Origin: DASQDN01 sp035630195
GTDB taxonomy: Bacteria > Acidobacteriota > Terriglobia > Bryobacterales > Bryobacteraceae
NCBI GenBank assembly: GCA_035630195.1
Contig: DASQLD010000687.1
Coordinates: forward strand, 1 to 10,689
DNA length: 10,689 nt
Reading direction: 5' to 3'
The notes below the pieces were generated by a model, which worked only from the letters and a program-made list of their open reading frames with translations, did no database searches and was not told the origin of the DNA. The position numbers and the translations under genes were made by a program. This document shows, one piece after another, positions 1 through 7,587 of this stretch (its first letter is position 1; every line of letters begins with the position of its first letter).

Positions 1-1829
1 CGCGGTGTGTCCAAATCCCAACGCAGCCCTAGGTTCAGCGTCAGCTTCGGCGAAACCTTCCAGTCCGTTTGAACGAACGCGCCGAAAGCATTCGCTCGCG
101 TTTTCAGCAGCAGTGCTTCGGCTCGCGACCCGCTCAGGGCCCATCCCGTCAGAAGAGACGCCAGAGCGTCTCCAGTCGCCACCTGATTGAAGTTGAACAC
201 GCCCCCACCTGTGCCCGCCCAGCGGTCCGTGTTTGTAGAGCGCCGAAACTCTGCGCCGTACTTCAGGGTGTGTGCGCCGCGAATCGTCGTCACCGAGGCA
301 GTGTAATGGTCGCCTCGTATGGGCGCTTGCAAACGCTCGTGGTTGTTCGTTCCCAGGCTCGTTAAACCGGGAATGTTGATTTGTGGAAAGAAGCGCTCGT
401 TTGTTCCGAGGATTCCGAGCTGCTGCGCCAATCCCAGGTCGGCGCCACCTGATTGCGCGTTTGCTTTGCGCCGATCGTATGAGTAGCGAGCCTCCAGAGT
501 GGAAAAGGCAGAAAATGTGTGCTGCCACGTAGCGGCCCAACTGTAGTAGCTGTTGTCGTTCGTCCTGTGAAAGTTGTCGACGCCGGGCGTGGGAAACACC
601 GGAGCCCGAACAACCTCCGAATCGTTCGCCAGAAATCGGCCATAGATGCGATCGTTGCTTGAGAGGGCATGATCCACCCTCGCGACACCGACGTGAGTGG
701 TCGTTTGCGTCGGCTCCACGCCACGATAGTTGTTATTGCGGCTCCGGGCTCCCGCAACATTCGGCTCCGGATACAGCGATGCGATAGCCAAACCGACCGG
801 ATCGAGTCGATTGGCGGGGATCACGTTGTTGGGATATGCCGTGTTCGTCAGCGGATCGCGCACTATGGCGGATTGTCCTGAGAAGTCTCCTCGGGTTTCC
901 GCCACGGTGGGGACACTCGACAGCGCCGCCTGTTGGCTGTTCACCAGCAAGCCTTCGTAGTTGGCAAAGAAGAATGTCTTGTCTTTGCGAATCGGTCCGC
1001 CAAGACTTGCGCCGAACTGGTTGTATCGCAGCGTCGGTTTTGTCGCCGAAAAGAAACTTCGCGCATCCAGCTTGTCATTGCGCAGGAATTCATAAAGCGA
1101 TCCATGCAGCTCGTTGGTGCCCGACTTCGTCGTCATTTGCACATACCCACCGCCCGTGCGGCCCAGTTCCGCCTTGTAGTTACTGATCTCAACGTTCATC
1201 TCCTCAAGCGATTCCACCGGCGGGTCGTAACTTAGCGTTGCGACGCCTAGAAGGATGTTTTGCGCGCTTCCGCCATCAATGGTCCACATCGCGTTGTTTC
1301 CCCGGCCGCCTGCCATCGAAAAATTCGAGCCGTTGCCGTTCTGCACAACGAACCCGTTCAAACGTGCGAGCTGAGCCGCGCGACGATCGATCAGAGGCAT
1401 ACTGCTGATCGTGCTGTTCCGAACTACCGAGCCGATCGAGGATGTGTCGGTATTCAGCAGCGGAGCAGAAGCCTCAACTGTGACCGTTTCGGCCACTTCC
1501 CCGACCTCGAGTGCGATATCCACCCGTACAGTCGACCCGGTTTCGAGTCGCAGACTTGCCTGACGGAACTGCTTAAACCCGGGGGCCTCGGTGCTCAGTT
1601 CGTATTCGCCTGGCTTAATCAATGGGATCGTGTATAGGCCATTGGCCGGTGTAGATGCCGAGAACGACTCACCGGTGTGAATATTCGTTGCTCTGACTAC
1701 CGCCTTTTCGATGACGCTTCCGCTTGGGTCCGTCACCGTCCCCGATAACGTGGCCGATTGCTGAGCAAATGCCACGGTAAACAACCAGAACAAAATAAAA
1801 GTCGCTTGTATATAACGCAATGAGCGCAC
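1..1829 (-). CDS. Oar-like TonB-dependent receptor, N-terminal 609 residues (cut by window edge)
   Basis: The minus-strand frame is open without a stop from the GTG at 1829 to the left edge, giving 609 codons plus two bases. The GTG was chosen because AGGAGA lies 5 nt upstream and a clear signal peptide follows (hydrophobic residues about 11-22, likely cleavage after AFA, before QQ). Residues about 25-108 form a carboxypeptidase-regulatory-like beta-sandwich (SGTVTDPSG, GLYTIPLIKPGEYELS). A plug-like region follows to about 240, then the family motifs GTNELHGSLYEFLRND (238-252) and NQFGASLGGPIRKDKTFFF (270-288), then beta-barrel strands. The usual plug motif 'PLNGRN' is altered to PLIDRR (145-150). 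Family knowledge: these are outer-membrane receptors of about 1000-1200 residues, so roughly 40-50% lies outside the window. The substrate cannot be read from sequence. It is transcribed divergently from a paralogue at 2681. A complete gene is likely but its 3' end is not visible. Confidence 0.93.
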   Translation of the reverse strand, partial: MRSLRYIQATFILFWLFTVAFAQQSATLSGTVTDPSGSVIEKAVVRATNIHTGESFSASTPANGLYTIPLIKPGEYELSTEAPGFKQFRQASLRLETGSTVRVDIALEVGEVAETVTVEASAPLLNTDTSSIGSVVRNSTISSMPLIDRRAAQLARLNGFVVQNGNGSNFSMAGGRGNNAMWTIDGGSAQNILLGVATLSYDPPVESLEEMNVEISNYKAELGRTGGGYVQMTTKSGTNELHGSLYEFLRNDKLDARSFFSATKPTLRYNQFGASLGGPIRKDKTFFFANYEGLLVNSQQAALSSVPTVAETRGDFSGQSAIVRDPLTNTAYPNNVIPANRLDPVGLAIASLYPEPNVAGARSRNNNYRGVEPTQTTTHVGVARVDHALSSNDRIYGRFLANDSEVVRAPVFPTPGVDNFHRTNDNSYYSWAATWQHTFSAFSTLEARYSYDRRKANAQSGGADLGLAQQLGILGTNERFFPQINIPGLTSLGTNNHERLQAPIRGDHYTASVTTIRGAHTLKYGAEFRRSTNTDRWAGTGGGVFNFNQVATGDALASLLTGWALSGSRAEALLLKTRANAFGAFVQTDWKVSPKLTLNLGLRWDLDTP

Positions 1830-1834
1830 GCAGC

Positions 1835-1840
1835 TCTCCT
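1835..1840 (-). promoter_or_regulatory. Ribosome binding site fixing the GTG start at 1829
   Basis: AGGAGA reads on the minus strand 5 nt before the GTG. It is the best Shine-Dalgarno match near this gene and settles the start at a non-ATG codon. No in-frame ATG occurs between it and the signal peptide. Confidence 0.75.
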
Positions 1841-1896
1841 GTGGTCGCGCGAATTGAGCGCGGGTGAAACAAAAGTAGAAAAGGAAGTTGATCCGT

Positions 1897-1918
1897 CTTG
1901 CCGCATCCGGGCGGCAAG
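1897..1918 (-). promoter_or_regulatory. GC-rich hairpin in the leader of the left receptor gene
   Basis: A perfect 8-bp inverted repeat, CTTGCCGC with GCGGCAAG, is separated by a 6-nt loop. In the transcript it lies about 67 nt before the GTG start. A pyrimidine-rich stretch follows but is not directly adjacent (about 11 nt intervene), so it is not a standard intrinsic terminator. It could be a leader structure affecting mRNA stability or attenuation, which is inference. Confidence 0.4.
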
Positions 1919-1930
1919 CTGGCAGACAAA

Positions 1931-1962
1931 CCGTTCTGGGAAAGTACCCGTGCTGGGAACGG
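1931..1962 (-). promoter_or_regulatory. Second leader hairpin
   Basis: The arms CCGTTC (1931-1936) and GAACGG (1957-1962) are perfectly complementary over 6 bp. An inner GGG/CCC pair (1938-1940 with 1947-1949) can close a smaller loop. It sits immediately upstream, in the transcript, of the 1897-1918 hairpin. The two together suggest a folded leader. No cobalamin, TPP or other riboswitch consensus was recognised. Confidence 0.3.
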
Positions 1963-2038
1963 AGATTGAGAAGAGTTAGAGCGAGCTACAGAGGTTGCGA
2001 CAGCGGAGTTTTAGTCTCATAGTCTACTTACTTGATCG

Positions 2039-2067
2039 AGAATAGGAAATTATCGTGGAAAAGTCAA
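2039..2067 (-). promoter_or_regulatory. Sigma70-like promoter for the left receptor gene
   Basis: On the minus strand TTGACT (2067-2062) is followed after 17 nt by TATTCT (2044-2039). The -35 matches 5 of 6 consensus bases and the -10 matches 4 of 6, at ideal spacing. Transcription would begin near 2032, giving a leader of about 200 nt before the GTG at 1829. A short inverted repeat, AGAAG/CTTCT at 2067-2080, abuts the -35 and could be an operator, though its arms are short. Confidence 0.5.
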
Positions 2068-2146
2068 GAAGATTCCTTCTGGAGCCTGCCGGACAGGCGT
2101 ATGTCCATCAAAGCGAGTAGAAAGGCAAACCGGAGCAAAGTGGAAG

Positions 2147-2521
2147 TCATGATATGAAGCTCACCGCATGACAGCATGTTAGTTGCGCGCCCAAGTGCAT
2201 CCCAAAGGAAGGGGTTGCATTGCCGGCTTTGCCGAGCTTTGGACTTGCGACTTCGTAGTAGCCCTGCATCCCCTTGCTTTTGCCTCCCGCGTTGTGCGCT
2301 TTACCCGTGCCTGATGCGACGTAAACCGACTTACGCGCAATCGTTTTGGTTCCGACGCGGAACCGCATACCGACACACGCAGATACCTGCCTTCCCAACG
2401 AACAGGGATCATCCGGAGGAACGTGCAAACAGGCGGCTGCTGGCGCATCGACATCTTGATCAAAATAGAGCTTCTCCCCACGGTCTTTCAGCCAGTCTGC
2501 GCTGTCGCCTTTCACCTTCAA
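2147..2521 (-). other. Doubtful 124-codon frame, possible eroded gene
   Basis: The minus-strand frame opens at a TTG (2521) without an evident Shine-Dalgarno and ends in TGA at 2147. The first 75 or so residues look more protein-like than the other frames here. The segments DWLKDRG, then LHV, then GMRFRVGTKT have a spacing faintly like a cold-shock domain, but the aromatic RNA-binding motif of that family (GFGFI) is replaced by GEKLYF. The last 40 residues resemble nothing I recognise. It may be a decayed small gene, a lineage-specific orphan, or chance. I do not assign a function. Confidence 0.12.
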
Positions 2522-2553
2522 CGCGCCGCTCGCTCGACACGCATCTGCATTGG

Positions 2554-2580
2554 GTATACGTCGATTTCGATGCGATATAC
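2554..2580. repeat. Imperfect inverted repeat upstream of the right receptor promoter
   Basis: GTATAC and TCGA on the left (2554-2564) are mirrored by TCGA and GATATAC on the right (2567-2580), with unequal spacing between the half elements. It ends 15 bp before the -35 element at 2596, a position where activators or repressors often bind. It is a candidate operator only; the right arm has extra bases, so the symmetry is not perfect. Confidence 0.25.
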
Positions 2581-2595
2581 ATTATGCAAAATATA

Positions 2596-2625
2596 TTGAC
2601 ATCCGCCTTAAGGCCCTTATATACT
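2596..2625 (+). promoter_or_regulatory. Sigma70-like promoter for the right receptor gene
   Basis: TTGACA (2596-2601, a perfect -35 consensus) and TATACT (2620-2625, 4 of 6) are separated by 18 nt. The surrounding DNA is AT-rich (ATGCAAAATATATTGACA), unlike the GC-richer flanks. Transcription would begin near 2632, leaving a leader of about 50 nt before the ATG cluster at 2681. Confidence 0.6.
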
Positions 2626-2670
2626 CCAACCCAAACGACGACCGTCTTAGTACTATGCCCAAGCACGTTG

Positions 2671-2676
2671 AAGGGG
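2671..2676 (+). promoter_or_regulatory. Ribosome binding site of the right receptor gene
   Basis: AAGGGG lies 4, 7 or 10 nt before three consecutive in-frame ATG codons (2681, 2684, 2687). The middle ATG has the most usual spacing, so the true start may be at 2684. The first is reported because nothing excludes it. Confidence 0.5.
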
Positions 2677-2680
2677 ATGG

Positions 2681-5600
2681 ATGATGATGACTGGTAATCG
2701 AATCGTCAGGTTTTTCTTTGGGATCGGCCTTCTTGCGGTAACCGCCTGGGGCCAGACGGCTCAGATCACAGGTACTGTTACAGACGCCACGGGCGCAGCC
2801 GTACCGAACGCGCAAATCAGCGCTACGAACACGGAAACTGGCGTCTCCCGTCCATCAGTGACGAATGAAGCCGGCAACTATCTCATTACGGCGCTGTTCC
2901 CCGGTCCGTATCAAGTAACCGCGTCGGCGCCAGGGTTCAAGCAGATGAGGCGGGAGTCGTTGACATTAGCTGTCGAGCAGGTGGCGCGCCTGGATTTCCG
3001 CATGGAAGTGGGCGAAACGAAGGAAAGCATTACCGTCGAATCCACAGCCGTCATTCTGGATGCAGCGAACAGCACGATCGGAACCGTGGTGGATAACCGC
3101 AAAGTCACAGAGATTCCTTTGAACGGAAGGAACCCACTCGACTTGGTAGGTCTGTCTTCGGGGATTCGCGTTCAGGGTGGATTCGGAGGCAAGAACGGAT
3201 CCCTGAACAACTTCTCATCGAACGGCGGATTGGCGAACGCAAACTCGGTCATGGTGGAAGGACTGGCGTTGGATCTCGCGCAGATGAACGCCCCTTCCTT
3301 TGTGCCTCCCGTCGACGCCACTCAGGAGTTCCGGGTTCAGACAAATACTTTCTCGGCTGAATTTGGCCGTACGTCCGGCGCTGTGGTGAGTATGAGCATC
3401 AAGTCCGGCACGAACCAATTTCATGGCTCAGTTTATGAGTTTCTCCGGAACAAAGTTCTGAACGCGAACAACTTCTTCCAGAATCGAGCTGGCAACAAGA
3501 GGCCGGATCTGGTACAGAATCAATTCGGCGCTTCGCTTGGGGGCCCAATCAAGAGGGACAAAACGTTCTTCTTCGTCAATTGGGAGGAGTATCGAAATAG
3601 GAATGCGGCGCCCTCCATCACTACGGTTCCAACTCTCTTGGAACGACAGGGGGATTTCTCGCAGACGCGGAATGCAGCCGGGAATGTGATCGCAGTCGCC
3701 GATCCTCTGACTACACGTCAACTGGCGGATGGCAGTTATGTTCGCGATGTTTTTCCTGGGAATGTTATACCGAGTGCGCGTTTCAGCAAAGTGGCAGCCA
3801 ATGTCGCTTCGATTTATCCGCTTCCCAATTCACAAGGGAATCCGATTACAAACGTGAACAATTACTCCACGGTTGGAGGCGGCGGCACTGACGAACATCA
3901 GATCGTGAATAAGCTCGATCACAATCTGAATTCCCGGTGGAAGTTGTTCGGCACCTTTTCGCGAATCTGGGCGGACCAGTTCAACAGAGATCCGTTGGGA
4001 TACAAGGTCAATCTCACAAGGCAAGCGACATACGCGCGGACGCACGCGACGGCGGCTGCGAGCGCCGTCTTTAGCCCCGGCCTCATTGGCGAGTTCCACA
4101 CAGGGTTCGCGCGCTACGATAGTCCGAGTGTCCCTTATGCTCTCGGGTTTGATATCACGACTCTAGGGTTTCCAAAAGCGCTTGCGGACGCGACTCAGAT
4201 TAAATCATTTCCTGCGTTCAATGTCGTCGGTATGGTGGCTGTCGGTAGTTCGGCCTCCGCTGGGATGACGCTGGTCGATCTGAACAGTTGGGGACAGCGC
4301 GCTTCGATGACCTGGGTGAAAAGTAATCATACGCTGAAATTTGGGGTCGATTATCGGGTGCAGCAACTGAATCAGTTTCAGCAGAATTCCTTTGAGCCTG
4401 CGTTCCAGTTCAACAATCAGATGACCGCAATAAACCCGTTGCGGCTCGATACCAATAGCGGCGTGCCCTTCGCCTCATTCCTGTTGGGCAACATGGCGAG
4501 TGCGTCCGTTGCCAAGAGCGAGCGGTTGGCGAACCAGCGTAAATATCTCTCGTTGTTCATCCAGGATGATTGGAAAATAACGCGCCGTCTTACGCTGAAC
4601 ATCGGCACCGACTACAGTCTGGAATTTCCAATTACCGAACGCTACAACCGCAAGATGTGGTTCGATCCGACAGCTCAGCTTCCAATCAGTCAGCAGGTAG
4701 GGATGCCGCTGACCGGAGGCTTCCGATTCGCGGACGATGAGACGCGTTCGCCCTACGATCTGTACACCAAGCAATTTGGCCCGCGCGTGGGATTGGCATT
4801 CCAACTCTTTGCCCGCACGGTAATTCGCAGCGGTTACGGCTTGTTCTGGATACCAGGCGCCATCACCGAAGTAACCGGTGACAACCGCGCGCCTGCATGG
4901 GCCATCAACACTTTGGCAGTCGCATCTTTGGATGGCGGAGTCACTCCTTTCAACACGCTCGATGATCCGTATCCGCAAGGAATCATCGACCCGCCAGGAA
5001 ATGCCGCTGGTCTGAATACTTTGATCGGACAGAATGCTGCTGCCAATCAGCGCAACTTCCGAACGGGTTACATGCAGCAGTGGAACTTCGATATCCAGCA
5101 GGAATTGGGCCGCGGCTCTGTGCTGGAAGTGCTCTATGCCGGCAGCGCCGGTGTGGGCTTGCCGGCCCAGTGGGCGAGCCAGTTAAATCAGCTCGAAGAC
5201 AAATATCTGGTTCTTCGGGAAGGTCTTCGTGAACAGGTGCGGAATCCGTTCTATGGAGTAGTACAGACCGGACCTTTATCGCAACCCACTGTTGCGCGAG
5301 GCCAGCTCCTGCGCCCTTATCCTCAGTTCCAAACTCTCTATGCGGAAGGAATGCCGCTGGGCCACTCGACCTATCACTCCTTCCAATTGCAGTTCAACCG
5401 CCGGATGGGAAGCTCGGTGTTAAGCGCAGCGTATACGTTCAGTAAGGCCATCGGCAATACAGAGAGTCGAAGTGATTGGCTCGAAGGTGGCGCCCAGGGA
5501 ACCAGCATGGGCTTTCTCAACAACAACAATCGGAAGCTCGACAAGTCTCTGGCAGCCGCTGATGTCCCACAGCGTTTGGTAGTTAGCTATTCGATCGACC

Positions 5601-6151
5601 TTCCTTTCGGTAATAACAGCAGGTACCTGAGGAATCTAGGTCCAGCCAACATGCTGGTCGATGGCTGGCAGATATCGGGACTCTACACGGCGCAAAGCGG
5701 CACGCCCATAGCAGTGGGAACAGCAACTAACCTAAGCGGCGCTTACAACGATGTAACGGATGTCTATGGCTCGTACAGCAGCAACTCGCGTCCCGACAAC
5801 ATCGGGCAAAGCGCTAAGCTCGAAGGACCTGCCACCGACAGGTTGAATCAATGGTTCAACACGAGCGTGTTCCGGCAAGCGGCTCCATTTACGTTTGGAA
5901 CCGCTCCCAGGACATTACCTGATGCTCGTTGGCACGGGACAAACAACATCGATTTGGGCATTTTCAAGAACAACCGCTTCGGATCCGACGGACGGTACAA
6001 CGTACAGTTCCGCGCAGAGTTCTTCAATGCGGCAAATCGCGTGAAGTTTGGTATTGCCGGAATGAACTACGGAGCGGCGAACTTCGGAGTCATCAGCAGC
6101 CAGTTGAATCAGCCCCGTCAGATTCAGCTCGCTCTGAAATTTCTCTTTTGA
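2681..6151 (+). CDS. Oar-like TonB-dependent outer-membrane receptor (carboxypeptidase-regulatory-like domain)
   Basis: This is a complete 1156-residue protein. Residues 1-24 are a Sec signal peptide (RIVRFFFGIGLLAV core, cleavage likely after AWG). Residues about 27-110 form a carboxypeptidase-regulatory-like domain (ITGTVTDATGAAVPNAQI, GNYLITALFPGPYQVTA). The plug domain contains the canonical motif EIPLNGRNPLDL at 144-155. The family motifs GTNQFHGSVYEFLRN (243-257) and QFGASLGGPIKRDKTFFF (281-298) lead into the beta-barrel, which includes the common QQWNFDIQQELG segment near 797. The protein ends LALKFLF, with the terminal phenylalanine expected of proteins inserted by the BAM complex. 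Length and order are normal for the family. By family it should sit in the outer membrane and bind or import a large substrate with TonB energy; no TonB box is obvious. The substrate is unknown. It is a paralogue of the divergent gene at 1-1829 and converges on the DUF1501 gene with a 14-bp gap. Confidence 0.95.
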   Translation: MMMTGNRIVRFFFGIGLLAVTAWGQTAQITGTVTDATGAAVPNAQISATNTETGVSRPSVTNEAGNYLITALFPGPYQVTASAPGFKQMRRESLTLAVEQVARLDFRMEVGETKESITVESTAVILDAANSTIGTVVDNRKVTEIPLNGRNPLDLVGLSSGIRVQGGFGGKNGSLNNFSSNGGLANANSVMVEGLALDLAQMNAPSFVPPVDATQEFRVQTNTFSAEFGRTSGAVVSMSIKSGTNQFHGSVYEFLRNKVLNANNFFQNRAGNKRPDLVQNQFGASLGGPIKRDKTFFFVNWEEYRNRNAAPSITTVPTLLERQGDFSQTRNAAGNVIAVADPLTTRQLADGSYVRDVFPGNVIPSARFSKVAANVASIYPLPNSQGNPITNVNNYSTVGGGGTDEHQIVNKLDHNLNSRWKLFGTFSRIWADQFNRDPLGYKVNLTRQATYARTHATAAASAVFSPGLIGEFHTGFARYDSPSVPYALGFDITTLGFPKALADATQIKSFPAFNVVGMVAVGSSASAGMTLVDLNSWGQRASMTWVKSNHTLKFGVDYRVQQLNQFQQNSFEPAFQFNNQMTAINPLRLDTNSGVPFASFLLGNMASASVAKSERLANQRKYLSLFIQDDWKITRRLTLNIGTDYSLEFPITERYNRKMWFDPTAQLPISQQVGMPLTGGFRFADDETRSPYDLYTKQFGPRVGLAFQLFARTVIRSGYGLFWIPGAITEVTGDNRAPAWAINTLAVASLDGGVTPFNTLDDPYPQGIIDPPGNAAGLNTLIGQNAAANQRNFRTGYMQQWNFDIQQELGRGSVLEVLYAGSAGVGLPAQWASQLNQLEDKYLVLREGLREQVRNPFYGVVQTGPLSQPTVARGQLLRPYPQFQTLYAEGMPLGHSTYHSFQLQFNRRMGSSVLSAAYTFSKAIGNTESRSDWLEGGAQGTSMGFLNNNNRKLDKSLAAADVPQRLVVSYSIDLPFGNNSRYLRNLGPANMLVDGWQISGLYTAQSGTPIAVGTATNLSGAYNDVTDVYGSYSSNSRPDNIGQSAKLEGPATDRLNQWFNTSVFRQAAPFTFGTAPRTLPDARWHGTNNIDLGIFKNNRFGSDGRYNVQFRAEFFNAANRVKFGIAGMNYGAANFGVISSQLNQPRQIQLALKFLF

Positions 6152-6165
6152 GGACGGCCGACCAA

Positions 6166-7575
6166 TTATGCAAGTATGTCTTTCACTAGATGTCCGTGAA
6201 CATCCGTCAAGCGGAAGTCGCGGCCCGCATACTTGTAGGTGAACTTCTCATGATCGAAGCCTAAGAGGTGAAGCAGCGTAGCATGTAGATCGTGCACGTG
6301 GACCCGGTTCTCTGCCGCGGCGAATCCAAACTCATCTGTGGCCCCGTAGACGAGACCTTTTTTAAGACCCGCGCCTGCCAGCCACATACTAAATCCATAT
6401 GGATTGTGGTCGCGGCCATTCACCATACCGGAGTTGGCTCCGAGATCCGGCAACTCGACAGTTGGTGTCCGACCAAACTCACCACCCCACAAGACAAGCG
6501 TGTCTTCCAGCATTCCCCGCTGCTTTAGATCTTTAAGTAATGCTGCGATGGGCTGATCGCACTCACGCGCAAGCCGGCCATGATTCGATCTAATATCGTC
6601 ATGACTATCCCATGGTTGGCCAGCGCCATGCCACACCTGCACAAATCGTACACCCCGCTCAAGTAACCTGCGAGCGATCATCATTTGCCGCGCCTGCAGT
6701 CCTTCACCGTACATCTTGTGCACATGCTCAGGTTCTTTGGTTAGGTCGAAAGCGTCATCCGCTTCCATTTGCATGCGATAGGCGAGCTCAAATGACTGCA
6801 CGCGGGCTTCGAGCAGCGCATCGTTCTGGCGACGCTCTTGAAAGCCACGATTCAACTCGGACAGCAAGTCAAGCTGCTGACGCTGCTGCCCACGAGATGT
6901 ATAGCTGTTACGGATATTCTCGATGAGCTTGTCTATTTGTGTTTCGCGCGTGTCTACGTTTGTAGCCTGATAAGCGCCCGGAAGAAATGCCGATCGCCAG
7001 TTCTGATTTCCCTGCGTCGGCAGACCATCGGGGCACAAGACGATGAACCCGGGTAAATTTTGGTTCTCTGATCCGAGCCCATATGTTACCCATGAGCCGA
7101 AGCTTGGCCGGACCTGTCGCACGTCGCCGCAGTTCATCATCATGAGCGAGGGCTCGTGGTTAGGGATATCGGTGTGCATCGAACGCACAATGCAGAGATC
7201 GTCGACGCAGCCCCCGACGTTCGAGAAGATCTCGCTCACCTCGGCGCCGCTTTGGCCATATTTTTGAAATCCGAACGGCGATGGAAACGCGGCGCCGGTT
7301 CGGCGTTCTGTCTTTAAAGTAATCGGAATAGCTTTACCTGCATACTTCGAGAGCGACGGCTTTGGATCGAACGTATCGACATGCGAACAGCCGCCATTCA
7401 TGAACAGGTGCAGAACCCGCTTCGCTTTCGCCGGCAGAGGCGGATTCTTCGGAGTCAGCGCATTCGTCGCCGCCGTAGTGGCTCCAAGCATGGAGGTAAG
7501 AGCAAGCGATCCCAGGCCCATACCGCAACGGGCTAGCATCTCGCGTCGTGTGACAAAAAGATCTTTATGCGTCAT
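6166..7575 (-). CDS. DUF1501 family protein, Tat-exported, alkaline phosphatase/sulfatase-like fold
   Basis: The protein has 469 residues from the ATG at 7575, preferred over the in-frame GTG at 7578 because the Shine-Dalgarno then sits at 5 nt rather than 2. A twin-arginine signal is visible: TRREML at 9-14 followed by a hydrophobic stretch (GMGLGSLALTSMLGA), so export as a folded protein is likely. Diagnostic DUF1501 motifs are HLFMNGGCSHVDTFDPKP (near 56-73), HGAGQPWDSHDD (316-327), LWGGEFGRTP (362-371), GRDHNPYGFSMWLAG (387-401) and HDLHATLLHLLG (428-439). The conserved Asp/His residues are placed as in metal-binding alkaline phosphatase superfamily enzymes. Which activity it has, if any, is not known for the family. 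Length is typical and no key motif appears lost. It follows the PSD1 gene by 9 nt, a pairing seen across several phyla, so the two proteins probably act together in the periplasm or at the cell surface. Confidence 0.95.
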   Translation of the reverse strand: MTHKDLFVTRREMLARCGMGLGSLALTSMLGATTAATNALTPKNPPLPAKAKRVLHLFMNGGCSHVDTFDPKPSLSKYAGKAIPITLKTERRTGAAFPSPFGFQKYGQSGAEVSEIFSNVGGCVDDLCIVRSMHTDIPNHEPSLMMMNCGDVRQVRPSFGSWVTYGLGSENQNLPGFIVLCPDGLPTQGNQNWRSAFLPGAYQATNVDTRETQIDKLIENIRNSYTSRGQQRQQLDLLSELNRGFQERRQNDALLEARVQSFELAYRMQMEADDAFDLTKEPEHVHKMYGEGLQARQMMIARRLLERGVRFVQVWHGAGQPWDSHDDIRSNHGRLARECDQPIAALLKDLKQRGMLEDTLVLWGGEFGRTPTVELPDLGANSGMVNGRDHNPYGFSMWLAGAGLKKGLVYGATDEFGFAAAENRVHVHDLHATLLHLLGFDHEKFTYKYAGRDFRLTDVHGHLVKDILA

Positions 7576-7580
7576 CACAT

Positions 7581-7587
7581 CCTCCTA
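7581..7587 (-). promoter_or_regulatory. Ribosome binding site overlapping the upstream stop codon
   Basis: TAGGAGG begins with the TAG stop of the PSD1 gene and continues as a near-perfect Shine-Dalgarno, 5 nt before the ATG at 7575. The arrangement indicates translation coupled to the upstream gene and a shared mRNA. Confidence 0.75.

Larger units (their letters stand above)
2068..2595. other. Inter-promoter stretch with no convincing gene
   Basis: About 530 bp lie between the two divergent promoters. Frames on both strands are open for 100-170 codons but none shows family motifs, a signal peptide or a good ribosome binding site. The only local structures seen are a 5-bp hairpin at 2084-2098 (GCCTG-CCGGA-CAGGC), an imperfect inverted repeat at 2554-2580, and a weakly protein-like minus-strand frame at 2147-2521. 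No tRNA, insertion-sequence end or CRISPR repeat was found. Confidence 0.6.

Noticed and set aside
362..760. Minus-strand 132-codon frame inside the left receptor gene
   Set aside because: It is a shadow of the receptor reading frame, which is continuous through this stretch with the expected family motifs.
1897..1918. Hairpin as an intrinsic terminator
   Set aside because: The run of Ts does not follow the stem directly on either strand, so it is better treated as a leader structure.
1669..1929. Minus-strand 86-codon frame beginning MSASLPPGCGKTD, with a P-loop-like string at its start
   Set aside because: It overlaps the receptor's signal peptide and leader in another frame. The receptor's GTG start with a strong Shine-Dalgarno, signal peptide and domain match explains the region. 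PPGCGKT arises from the leader hairpin sequence.
2176..2697. Plus-strand 173-codon frame leading into the right receptor start
   Set aside because: It is rich in Arg, Ser, Pro and Cys with no recognisable motif, has no ribosome binding site, and runs through the promoter and inverted repeat of the receptor gene.
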